A stretch of 64,000 bases of DNA, taken from JAJPKK01 sp963802745. GTDB taxonomy: Bacteria; Pseudomonadota; Alphaproteobacteria; Rhizobiales; Xanthobacteraceae. Below the pieces are notes generated by a model. The model saw only the letters and a program-made list of their open reading frames with translations, was not told where the DNA came from and searched no databases. The stretch is from the NCBI GenBank assembly GCA_963802745.1, contig CAWDKL010000086.1:62001-126000 (forward strand). Direction: 5' to 3'. Position 1 is the stretch's first letter, and each line of letters opens with the position of its first letter. The position numbers and the translations under genes were made by a program. This document shows positions 17,967 to 26,331 of this stretch, one piece after another.

Positions 17967-19298
17967 TCACCTGCATTGCGTTGATGGTTTCACGGCACTG
18001 ACCGCCGCTTTTGCCGAGCCCCTCTGGTCGGTGCGGTTGACAAGCCAGACAGACAGCAGAAACAGCACAGCCTCGGCGGCAAAGACGCAGGCATAGGCAG
18101 GGCCTGGAGCCGCAATCAGCAGGCGCGCAGCGTCGCTCGCGAGCGCGCCGAGAAATCCGCCGAGCCCGAACGCGATCGCTTGCGCCGCGCCCCACAAGCC
18201 GATGCGAACACCTTCGCGGCCGGCGCGGCCGGCGCTCGCCAGGCTCATCATGGAGCCGATTGCCGCAACGGCATAAATGCCGTTCGCCGCGCCGAGTCCG
18301 AACACTGCTTCACGCAATGGCCATGGCGGGCCGACCAATCCGCCGATCGCCAATCCCAGCAAAGCGGCTGCCGACGCGGCACATCCCGCAATGGTCCACA
18401 GCCGCATCGAGCCCAGCAATTCGCCACCCACCGAGGTTGCCAGGACCGCCACCAGGATCATGCCGGCCAGCACGCCGCTGTGCTGAATGCTCGATAATTG
18501 CGTCGTCTGGCCCGGCGTGAAGCCGAACACCATGCCGGCGAACGGCTCGAGAATCAGATCCTGTGCGCTGTAGGCCAACATCGAGAAGAACACGAAGACC
18601 GCGAACCGCCGGGCGCGCGGCTCGCCCCACACCTGCCGCAGCGCGTCGCGGAACGGTGTTTCATCCCGCTCGCTTTGCCGTCGATCGGCTGCCGCACCGG
18701 CCGGTTCGATGTTCCACACGGCAAGCGCGGTCGCGATCAAAGCCAGAGCGGACACCGTGACCGACAACAGAATGAGCCGACGCCCCGAATAGGGATCGAG
18801 CAAGTGCCCGGCGATCCCGGTGGTGACGATGAACCCCGAGATCATCATCACCCAGACGGTGGTCGCGGCGGCGGCACGCCGCGCCGGGGCGACGCATTTT
18901 GCCATCAGGGCGAGCAACGTCGTTCCGGCCGCGCCGACGCCTATTCCGATCAGGACGAAGGCCAGAACGGCCAGCGCAATTCCGCCCAGCGGGTTGGTTG
19001 CCATCCACGCGGTCGCCACTGCGGCACCGACGCCGCCGACGGCAAGGACCGCCATCCCGCCGATGACCCAAAGCGCGGTCCGGCCGCCCGTGTCCGAGCC
19101 GTAACCGAGACGCGGCCGCAGCACCTGCAGGCCGAAATGCAGCGCCACCAACGCGCCCGGTAGCAAGGCCGGCAGAGCAAGCTCGACCACCATCACGCGG
19201 TTGAGGATCGAGGTCGTCAGTACCACGATCGATCCAAGCGAGGCCTGGACCAAGCCCAGCCGAAAAATGCCGAACCATCCGATCGTGGCATCCCGCAT
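17967..19298 (-). CDS. BCH2-family (PucC-like) membrane transporter
   Basis: A 443-residue major-facilitator-like protein with about 12 membrane segments, of the PucC/LhaA/BCH2 family implicated in bacteriochlorophyll delivery or complex assembly. Landmarks are FRLGLVQASLGSIVVLTTSILNRVMVVEL at the start and FSMLAYSAQDLILEPFAGMVFG in the middle. The position between bchG and bchP is classic for this subgroup (the orf428 type). It starts 9 bp after the bchG stop. Two other family members, lhaA and pucC, lie elsewhere in the window. Confidence 0.87.
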   Translation of the reverse strand: MRDATIGWFGIFRLGLVQASLGSIVVLTTSILNRVMVVELALPALLPGALVALHFGLQVLRPRLGYGSDTGGRTALWVIGGMAVLAVGGVGAAVATAWMATNPLGGIALAVLAFVLIGIGVGAAGTTLLALMAKCVAPARRAAAATTVWVMMISGFIVTTGIAGHLLDPYSGRRLILLSVTVSALALIATALAVWNIEPAGAAADRRQSERDETPFRDALRQVWGEPRARRFAVFVFFSMLAYSAQDLILEPFAGMVFGFTPGQTTQLSSIQHSGVLAGMILVAVLATSVGGELLGSMRLWTIAGCAASAAALLGLAIGGLVGPPWPLREAVFGLGAANGIYAVAAIGSMMSLASAGRAGREGVRIGLWGAAQAIAFGLGGFLGALASDAARLLIAAPGPAYACVFAAEAVLFLLSVWLVNRTDQRGSAKAAVSAVKPSTQCR

Positions 19299-19307
19299 GG
19301 CGCCGCC

Positions 19308-20195
19308 TCACCCGACTCGCAGCGCAAATGCGCTGACCAGCATGCCGGTCACGTAGAGGCTAACGCCGGTCGCGTTGTACCAGGGGGCGCGTTCTCGCGG
19401 GCTTTCCAGCAGCCGTTGCATCAGCAGCAGTTGAGCGACCAGCGCGATCGCGACGGTCGCGGCATGCACCGGATGGCCCCACGATGCGAGCAGAGCCACC
19501 ACGATCGCCTGGGGCACCGCCATCACCACGCAGGCCAAGGTAGCCGCTCGTTCCGGACCCAAAAGCACCGGCAACGACCCAATCCCCATGCGGCGATCGC
19601 CGTCGATGGACTTAAAATCGTTGAGGGTCATGATGCCGTGCGCACCGGCGCTGTACAGCAGGGCGAAGGTGACGATTCGCCAGTCGGGCATCGCGGCCGC
19701 CATGACGGCGGCGCCGGTGAACCAGGGCAGTCCCTCGTAGCACAGCGCGCAGGCCGTGTTTCCCCACCAGCCGTTTTGCTTGAGCCGGAATGGCGGTGCG
19801 CTGTAGGCCCAGGCGAGGGTCAGCCCGAAGATGGCGGCGCCAAAAACCCATACGCCGAGCATGGAGGCGACGGCGAGGGAAAGTGCGGTCCAGCCGAAGG
19901 CGATATACAAGCCCCAGCGGCCCGGAATGCGTCCCGACGGAATCGGCCGTTTCGGTTCGTTGATGGCGTCAACATGGCGATCGAACCAGTCGTTGACCGC
20001 CTGGCTCGTTGCGCACACCAGCGGTCCGGCCAGCACCACACCCGATATGATGACCGGCCAGCGGCCCTGGGCCGAAATGCCGGAGGATACGATTCCGCAA
20101 CCGAACGCCCACATCGGCGGAAACCAGGTCACGGGTTTAAGCAGCTCCAGGACGGCCGAGGGCATCGGGTAGGCGGCAGTAGGATACGTTGCCAT
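19308..20195 (-). CDS. bchG: Bacteriochlorophyll synthase BchG
   Basis: UbiA-type prenyltransferase that esterifies bacteriochlorophyllide a with geranylgeranyl diphosphate. The Asp-rich motif NDWFDRHVDAINEPKRPIPSG and the second motif LNDFKSIDGDRRMGIGSLPVLLG are intact, with about eight membrane helices. ATG 20195 (MATYPTAAYPMPSAVLELL) is preferred; an upstream in-frame ATG would lie inside ppsR1. It starts 4 bp after the ppsR1 stop. 295 residues. Confidence 0.95.
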   Translation of the reverse strand: MATYPTAAYPMPSAVLELLKPVTWFPPMWAFGCGIVSSGISAQGRWPVIISGVVLAGPLVCATSQAVNDWFDRHVDAINEPKRPIPSGRIPGRWGLYIAFGWTALSLAVASMLGVWVFGAAIFGLTLAWAYSAPPFRLKQNGWWGNTACALCYEGLPWFTGAAVMAAAMPDWRIVTFALLYSAGAHGIMTLNDFKSIDGDRRMGIGSLPVLLGPERAATLACVVMAVPQAIVVALLASWGHPVHAATVAIALVAQLLLMQRLLESPRERAPWYNATGVSLYVTGMLVSAFALRVG

Positions 20196-20199
20196 GACC

Positions 20200-21634
20200 T
20201 CAGCTTCCTTCCCGCCCGGCAGCGGCAAATTCCGCGAGACCATAGCGCCGCAATTTCACGTAGAGACTCTGCCGGCTGAGCCCGAGCATTTCGGCGGCGG
20301 AGGCCCGGTTGTCGCCGGTCATTTCGAGCGCCGTTTCGATCGATAGGCGCTCGATGATGTCGGTGGTTTCGCGCACCAGGGCCTTCAACGACACCCGTCC
20401 GACCAATTCGGTGAGTTGCTCGACGGAGCGTGTCAGTGCGGGGGAGGGCGACGCGCTCTTCAGACGCCGTCCGATATTGCGGATCGAGAATCCAAAGCAC
20501 TCGCGCTCGCTGTTCATGACCGAAACGGCGGAAATCTCGACCGCGGTCGACGCACCGTGTTCGCCACGCAGCACGCTCCCGAACAAACGCACCGAGCCGC
20601 GCTGCCGCAGATTGGTGATGAGCACGTTGAGATCGACGGCGGTCTGGCCGACCCATCGTTCCAACATCTCCCCCTCGGCCTGTTCGGGGGCGGAAAGCTG
20701 CGCAATTTCCAAAAATGCGCTATTGACCGTCAGGATCCGGCCCTCCGCATTGGTGACGACGAAGCCGTCGGGCGCGCTCTCGACGAGTTTTAGCAGCTTC
20801 CATTTGATCTTCGGCACCTGAGCGGCGGCGGTTTGCACGGGCGACAGGCGCACCAGGAAGAACTGCGCGCTGTCCTGGCGAAACAGCGAAGCCGATACGT
20901 CGAATTCGAATTCCGAAATCCGCAAGCCGGGCACGGACGTCGTCGGCCCGTCCGGTCGCCCGGATCACCGAAAGCAGCGCCGAAATGGCCTGCACGCTTT
21001 CAGCCGCAAAGGCTTCCGATAACGGGCGCCCGGTTATCTGGGCGGCGGATTGCCCCAGCAGACGCGTCGCCGCCGGGTTCGCCTCGGCGATCCGAAGACT
21101 GGTACCGTCGATAATCAAGAACGGCTCGAGCGACATTTGAAACAGCAGGCGATACCGCATTTCGACATGGCGCAGCCGCGAGTAATCGCGCTCCATGGAC
21201 TGCTGAGCCTCGACGAGCCGCTGCTGCAGTGATGCGAGCGGTTTGAGGTCGCGGCCGACAGCTACCACCCGCCCATCCCCGACCTGCACGGCGGTATAGA
21301 GAATGGGCATCGATCCGTTCGACGCCGGATGATTGATGTGCCGCCATCGTGGCACCACGGTGCCAACCGCCTCCGCCAGCAACGCCGTCACCTTGGCGCG
21401 ACTTTCGGGCGTCACCGTCTCGATCCACGGCATTCCGATCCATTGCGCCGAGCCGGTAAGCTCGGTGCCGAGTTGTTGGTCATGAAAAGCCAAGTCCACG
21501 ACGACGCCGTCACGGTCGATGATCAGCGCCACGTCGGCGGTTGCGGCAATCAGCTTTGCCACGGCATCGGTGTCGAGCGTGCCGAGGGTTTGGTCGGGGG
21601 TTTCGAATGGCTTCACGAGAAAGCGGCTCCTCAT
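20200..21634 (-). CDS. ppsR: Transcriptional regulator PpsR1 (apparent +1 frameshift)
   Basis: Second PpsR/CrtJ paralogue. The first frame carries the N-terminal PAS (VALIIDRDGVVVDLAF), the Q-linker (QSMERDYSRLRHVEMRYRLLF) and PAS1. At about 20910 the family sequence moves to the +1 frame: EFDVSASLFRQDSAQFFLVRLSP, PAS2 (VESAPDGFVVTNAEGRI) and the helix-turn-helix NRASAAEMLGLSRQSLYVKL. The junction lies in a GAATTCGAATTC repeat-like stretch (20899-20918); removing one base gives RLADFGIEFDVSAS. This is the one break without a GAAC string. The repaired protein is about 477 residues. It lies between aerR and bchG. Confidence 0.85.
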
Positions 21635-21693
21635 CTGACATAACGACCGCCAAACTCACGCGTCCCTCCACCCGCTCAAAGATTGCAGTCTTG

Positions 21694-22591
21694 TTATCGA
21701 TTCGCCGTCATCGATGTGACGAGATCATGCGCCTCCATGGGCGCCCGCTTGGCGTCCACCGCCGTCACGTCGGCGCCTACCATGCGGGTTCGCTCGGGAT
21801 GATCGATGAAAGCGGCCCCCCCGACCATGACGGCGATGCCCGGGTTGCAGGAGCACCGGCGGATCACCTGGATTTCCGCTGCCAATTCATCGAGCCTACT
21901 CGAGCAAGCAAGCGACAGCCCGATCAACGTGAACCACTCGCTACGAACGAGCGCGACCAGTTCATCAGCCTTCTGGACAGGCATGCTTGTGACATTCCAC
22001 CCGTCGCGGCGAAAGAATTCCGCCACCAAATAGAGTCCGAAGGTATGCTGCTCACCCGGCATTGGAGCCAATAATATTTGATCCTGCGACCAGCCGCGTA
22101 GGGCGTCGAGTTGAAATAATGGGCTCATCTCGCGGACGATACGTTGTAAACGCCAAAGGCCGACCGTCACGTCCGTGAAGCCGCACATGTCTTCGACCCA
22201 AAGCTCTCCGAGGTGACGTGCGGTTGGCGTGATCAGCTCAAGATATATTCGTTCCAGCGTGGAGCCTCGCGTTCGCACGGCATCTACGTAATCGTAGGCC
22301 GCCGAATCGCCGTCGGTCAGCAGTGCGTGGGTGAGCTCGGCCACCTGTTGCGCCTTGGTGTTTCCTTCCGTTCCCCAATCCCACTGCTGATTGGTCAACG
22401 CGGTGCGGCGGGCGGTCACCAACCGCGGCACGACGTTCAACGTGGATGATTCTCTCCAGCGCGGCGATGGTCGCGCGCCGTCGGCCGAACCCCCGTCGGA
22501 GGTTCGCTTGTTCGGCCCCATGCGTTCGGAGGCCGGCGTCGGCATCCAGACCAGGCGACCGCACGATCTCTCGTTGCACGAGACTGTCCAT
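21694..22591 (-). CDS. aerR: Cobalamin-binding PpsR partner AerR/PpaA (apparent +1 frameshift)
   Basis: The bulk resembles B12-binding antirepressors: a helical cap (LTHALLTDGDSAAYDYVDAV, LITPTARHLGELWVEDMCGF) and a Rossmann-type domain (ILLAPMPGEQHTFGLYLVAEFFRRDGWNV, LIGLSLACSSRLDELAAEI). The N-terminus with RRATIAALERIIHVE is in a different frame; the switch is at an in-frame GAA-C (complement of 22435-22438), giving IIHVE then VVPRLVTARR. Start ATG 22591 lies 7 bp after GGAGG; ATG 22597 is too close to it. In other purple bacteria this protein modulates PpsR in response to light and oxygen. It is the first gene of the ppsR1-bchG-bch2-bchP run and divergent from bchF. Confidence 0.82.
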
Positions 22592-22610
22592 TGTCATTCC
22601 TCCCTCCCAC

Positions 22611-22690
22611 AGTAAAAACTGTGCCGCAGCGACCGTCAACAATAATTTACGTAAATGTTGGTTGACAGTCGTAAGTGACCGGCCTAAGCT
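22611..22690. promoter_or_regulatory. Divergent aerR / bchF promoter region with one PpsR-like box
   Basis: Plus strand: TTGACA 22662-22667, 17-bp spacer, TAAGCT 22685-22690 (towards bchF). Minus strand: TTGACG (complement of 22634-22639), 17-bp spacer, TTTACT (complement of 22611-22616), towards aerR. Between them CGTAAATGTTGGTTGACA (22650-22667) fits TGT-N12-ACA with one mismatch and covers the bchF -35. TTTACGTAAA (22646-22655) is an additional small palindrome. Confidence 0.6.
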
Positions 22691-22722
22691 TGCCTACGAT
22701 AGCCAATGCCGGGTGAACCTGG

Positions 22723-23445
22723 ATGTACCAGCAAGCGGAACGGACGGGACCTTTGAAGAGTGCGTCGTCCTGCGAAAGCGGAGCCGGCTCGGCAGGTCTT
22801 GCAGTCCAGGGTGATCCCGGGCCGGCATCGAACGGCTGCGGCGTACAATTGTCAAGTAGGCTTTACGAACATACGGCCGCTGTTGTGCCGAAAATTGACA
22901 CCGGACGTGCGAATGACAATAAACCTTTGCGGGCGCGCAACAGCTCTTCTGTCAGGCCGCTTTACACCGCCGAGGAACGGCGCCGCCGCGATGCTTCGCC
23001 GTGGACGCTTGTGCAGGGTATCCTGGCGCCGTTGCAGTTCGCGGTATTTCTGATCAGTGTCGGCCTGGTCATCCGCTATTTGACGACCGGCGAGGGGTTG
23101 GCGGCGGCGACGGCTTCTATCGTCGTCAAGACCTGCTTGCTTTATGCCATCATGATTACCGGCTCGCTGTGGGAACACGACGTGTACGGCCGTTATCTGT
23201 TTGCGCCGGCGTTCTTTTGGGAAGACGTTTTCAGCATGTTGGTGTTGGCGCTCCACGCCGCCTACCTCGCGGCATTGGCGACCGGAGCGTTGGGGTCCAG
23301 GGGCCAGATGTATTTGGCGCTCGCGGCCTATGCCACCTACGTGATCAATGCCACGCAGTTCTTGCTCAAGCTGCGCGCTGCCCGCATCGGACGGAGCGAC
23401 GCCCAGTCTGCCGCGACGGCGCCGACCGCGAGTTTCGCCCAATGA
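22723..23445 (+). CDS. bchF: 3-vinyl bacteriochlorophyllide hydratase BchF
   Basis: Hydrates the C3 vinyl group. The conserved core begins PLYTAEERRRRDASPWTLVQG and continues through SIVVKTCLLYAIMITGSLWEHDVYGRYLFAPAFFWEDVFSMLV, with four membrane helices. ATG 22723 gives 240 residues, about 70 more than usual; the extra N-terminus (Gly/Ser/Ala-rich) resembles nothing I know, so the true start may be internal (for example GTG 22882). The promoter at 22662-22690 places transcription just before 22723, so a longer protein cannot be excluded. The stop overlaps bchN (ATGA). Confidence 0.9.
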   Translation: MYQQAERTGPLKSASSCESGAGSAGLAVQGDPGPASNGCGVQLSSRLYEHTAAVVPKIDTGRANDNKPLRARNSSSVRPLYTAEERRRRDASPWTLVQGILAPLQFAVFLISVGLVIRYLTTGEGLAAATASIVVKTCLLYAIMITGSLWEHDVYGRYLFAPAFFWEDVFSMLVLALHAAYLAALATGALGSRGQMYLALAAYATYVINATQFLLKLRAARIGRSDAQSAATAPTASFAQ

Positions 23446-24728
23446 CCGCGGCAGTCACGATAGCCCGGCCCGAAGCCGCCTCCGGATGCTTGGATGCACC
23501 GGTGCTGCGCGAGCGCGGCCAGCGCGAGGTGTTCTGCGGCCTTACCGGCATCGTGTGGCTGCATCGCAAAATCCAGGATGCGTTCTTCCTGGTGATCGGT
23601 TCGCGCACCTGTGCGCATCTGCTGCAGTCGGCCGCGGGCGTGATGATATTCGCCGAACCGCGATTTGCCACCGCGATCATCGACGAGCGCGACCTCGCCG
23701 GTTTGGCGGATCTGGATGCCGAACTCGACCGTATCGTTGCCGACCTTCTTGTCCGCCGGCCCGACATCAAGTTGCTGTTTCTCGTCGGCTCCTGCCCGTC
23801 AGAGGTCATCAAGCTCGACCTCAGCCGCGCTGCGGCGCGGTTGTCTCGGTCCTATGCGCCCGAGGTGCGGGTGCTGAATTATTCCGGAAGCGGCATTGAG
23901 ACGACCTTCACGCAAGGGGAGGACGCCTGCCTTGCTTCGCTGGTGCCGGTGCTGCCGGAGGCCGGCCGCGCGCGCTCGCTGCTGGTCGTCGGCGCGCTGG
24001 CGGAGATCGTGGAAGATCAGTTCCGGCGGCAGTTCGACGAGCTTGGGGTCGGCCCGGTGCGGTTCCTCCCGCCGCGCCGTAGTGCCGAACTGCCGCCGGT
24101 TGGCGAGGGCACGGTCTTCATTCTGGCCCAGCCGTTTCTCGCCGACACCGCGCGTGCCCTTGAAGAACGCGGTGCGCGCCGGCTGGCGGCGCCGCTCCCG
24201 ATTGGGGTCGAGGGGACGACGCTCTGGCTAGAGGCGGTCGCCGCGGCCTTCGGCATTGATCCCGCGCACGTGCGCGGGACGACCGCACGATTTCGCGAAC
24301 GAGCGACCCGGGCGCTCGATCGCTACCGCGCCATATTGAGCGGAAAGAGCGTGTTCTTGTTTCCGGATTCCCAGCTTGAGGTGCCGCTGGCGCGGTTCAT
24401 GGCACGGGAGCTTGGAATGCAATTGATCGAAGTCGGCACGCCGTTCCTGCACCGTCAACATCTCGCTCCCGAGCTGGCTCTGCTCCCGGCCGGCACGGTG
24501 CTGAGCGAAGGGCAGGATGTCGAAAAGCAGCTCGATCGTTGCCGCGCGGCGCGGCCCGACCTCGTGGTGTGCGGTCTCGGCCTCGCCAATCCGCTGGAAG
24601 CCGAGGGTCTCACGACCAAGTGGTCCATCGAGCTGCTGTTCACGCCGACCCAGGGCTACGAACAGGTCGCCGACCTTGCGGAATTGTTCGCCCGTCCGCT
24701 GGTGCGGCGAACCCGGCTGGTGGCCTGA
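23442..24728 (+). CDS. bchN: Light-independent protochlorophyllide reductase subunit N
   Basis: NifD-like subunit of the dark-operative reductase of ring D (BchLNB). Cluster-ligand cysteines are in EVFCGLTGIVWLHRKIQDAF, IGSRTCAHLLQ and LVGSCPSEVIKLDL. The C-terminus contains SIELLFTPTQGYEQVADLAELF. 428 residues, intact. Start ATG 23442 overlaps the bchF stop; bchB starts 4 bp after its stop. Confidence 0.96.
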   Translation: MTAAVTIARPEAASGCLDAPVLRERGQREVFCGLTGIVWLHRKIQDAFFLVIGSRTCAHLLQSAAGVMIFAEPRFATAIIDERDLAGLADLDAELDRIVADLLVRRPDIKLLFLVGSCPSEVIKLDLSRAAARLSRSYAPEVRVLNYSGSGIETTFTQGEDACLASLVPVLPEAGRARSLLVVGALAEIVEDQFRRQFDELGVGPVRFLPPRRSAELPPVGEGTVFILAQPFLADTARALEERGARRLAAPLPIGVEGTTLWLEAVAAAFGIDPAHVRGTTARFRERATRALDRYRAILSGKSVFLFPDSQLEVPLARFMARELGMQLIEVGTPFLHRQHLAPELALLPAGTVLSEGQDVEKQLDRCRAARPDLVVCGLGLANPLEAEGLTTKWSIELLFTPTQGYEQVADLAELFARPLVRRTRLVA

Positions 24729-24732
24729 TCCC

Positions 24733-26331
24733 ATGCAGCTGACCCTCTGGACATATGAAGGTCCGCCCCATGTGGGCGCCATGCGGATCGCTACCGCGAT
24801 GGAGGGCGTTCATTACGTGTTGCATGCCCCCCAGGGTGACACCTACGCGGACCTTCTGTTCACCATGATCGAGCGCCGCAGCAAGCGGCCGCCGGTCACT
24901 TACACGACATTCCAGGCCCGCGATCTGGGCGGCGATACCGCGTCGTTGCTCAAGAATGCGGTGCGCGATGCCTATGAGCGGTTCCGGCCGCAGGCCATTC
25001 TGGTGGGGGCATCGTGCACCGCCGAGCTGCTGCAAGACGACCCCGCAGGCCTCGCCAAGGCTTTGGACCTGCCGGTGCCGGTCATCCCGCTTGAATTGCC
25101 GGCTTATCAGAAAAAGGAAAACTGGGGGGCGGCGGAAACATTTTATCAGGTGGTTCGCACGCTGGCGCGTGCGGTTCGTTCCGACGACGGCGCGGCGCGG
25201 CAGCAGCTGCGGACGTCCGGGAAAACCTGCAACATTTTGGGCCCGACCGCGCTCGGCTTCCGGCACCGGGACGATGTGACCGAGATCACCGGTCTGCTCG
25301 CCCGCATCGGCGTCGGGGTAAATGTCGTCGCTCCGCTCGGCGCGACACCCGCCGATATCGCGCGTCTCGCCGACGCCGATTTCAATGTGGTGCTGTATCC
25401 GGAAATCGCGCTTCCGGCAGCCAAGTGGCTGGAACGAACGTTCGGTCAGCCGATGACCAAAACGGTGCCCTTGGGAATGGCCGCGACGCGCGAATTCATG
25501 GCCGAAGTGGTAGCGCTCGCAGGATGTGACGCATCGATAGCCAGCGTGGAGGACGGCGCCCGTCTGCCATGGTACGCGCGCTCGGTCGATTCAACCTACC
25601 TCACCGGAAAGCGCGTCTTTATTTTCGGGGATGCCAGCCACGCCGTCGCCGCCGCGCGGATCGCCGCGAGCGAAATCGGGTTCACCGTCGTGGGGCTCGG
25701 AACCTACACGCGCGAGTTCGCTCGGGACGTGCGGGATGCGGCTAAAATCCATAGCGTGGAGCCGTTGATTACGGACGATTACGCCGAGGTCGAAGCCGCC
25801 ATCGCGCGGGTCCAGCCCGAACTGGTGCTCGGCACCCAAATGGAACGCCACATCGCCAAGCGGCTGGGCATTCCTTGCGCGGTGATATCGGCGCCGGCGC
25901 ATGTGCAGGATTTTCCCGCCCGGTACTCGCCGCAAATGGGTTTCGAAGGCGCCAACGTGATTTTCGACGGTTGGGTGCATCCGCTGATGATGGGACTCGA
26001 GGAGCATCTGCTCACGATGTTCCGGGACGATTTTGAATTTCACGACGAGGCGCCGCCGTCGCATCTCGGGCACGGCGGGGCTCCTACGCCTCGTTCCGAA
26101 GTAAGCGAAGCAACGCGCCACGATACTTCCGAACTGGTCGATGCGGTCGCGGCCGCGCCGGTTTCGGTTGTCCCGGAATGGGCGGCGGAGGCCGAGAAGG
26201 AGCTACGAAAAATCCCGTTCTTCGTGCGCGGCAAGGCGCGGAGAAATACCGAGCGTTACGCGCATGAGCGCGGGGTCGAAACGATCACAGTAGAGACGCT
26301 GTACGATGCAAAAGCGCATTTCGGCCGCTGA
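24733..26331 (+). CDS. bchB: Light-independent protochlorophyllide reductase subunit B
   Basis: NifK-like partner of BchN, 532 residues. It begins MQLTLWTYEGPPHVGAMRIA, with ILVGASCTAELLQDDPAGLA carrying a cluster cysteine, FDGWVHPLMMGLEEHLL in the active-site domain, and the C-terminal small domain PEWAAEAEKELRKIPFFVRG. The frame is intact. The 3' end overlaps the bchH start by 26 bp, indicating translational coupling. Confidence 0.96.
   Translation: MQLTLWTYEGPPHVGAMRIATAMEGVHYVLHAPQGDTYADLLFTMIERRSKRPPVTYTTFQARDLGGDTASLLKNAVRDAYERFRPQAILVGASCTAELLQDDPAGLAKALDLPVPVIPLELPAYQKKENWGAAETFYQVVRTLARAVRSDDGAARQQLRTSGKTCNILGPTALGFRHRDDVTEITGLLARIGVGVNVVAPLGATPADIARLADADFNVVLYPEIALPAAKWLERTFGQPMTKTVPLGMAATREFMAEVVALAGCDASIASVEDGARLPWYARSVDSTYLTGKRVFIFGDASHAVAAARIAASEIGFTVVGLGTYTREFARDVRDAAKIHSVEPLITDDYAEVEAAIARVQPELVLGTQMERHIAKRLGIPCAVISAPAHVQDFPARYSPQMGFEGANVIFDGWVHPLMMGLEEHLLTMFRDDFEFHDEAPPSHLGHGGAPTPRSEVSEATRHDTSELVDAVAAAPVSVVPEWAAEAEKELRKIPFFVRGKARRNTERYAHERGVETITVETLYDAKAHFGR

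Noticed and set aside
16754..18096. Plus-strand 453-residue frame opposite bchP
   Set aside because: Shadow of bchP; His/Arg/Gly-rich without motifs.
16756..18195. BchP with a 73-residue N-terminal extension
   Set aside because: The extension lies within the bch2 gene on the same strand, is Arg/Cys-rich and unlike the family; ATG 17961 has a good ribosome site.
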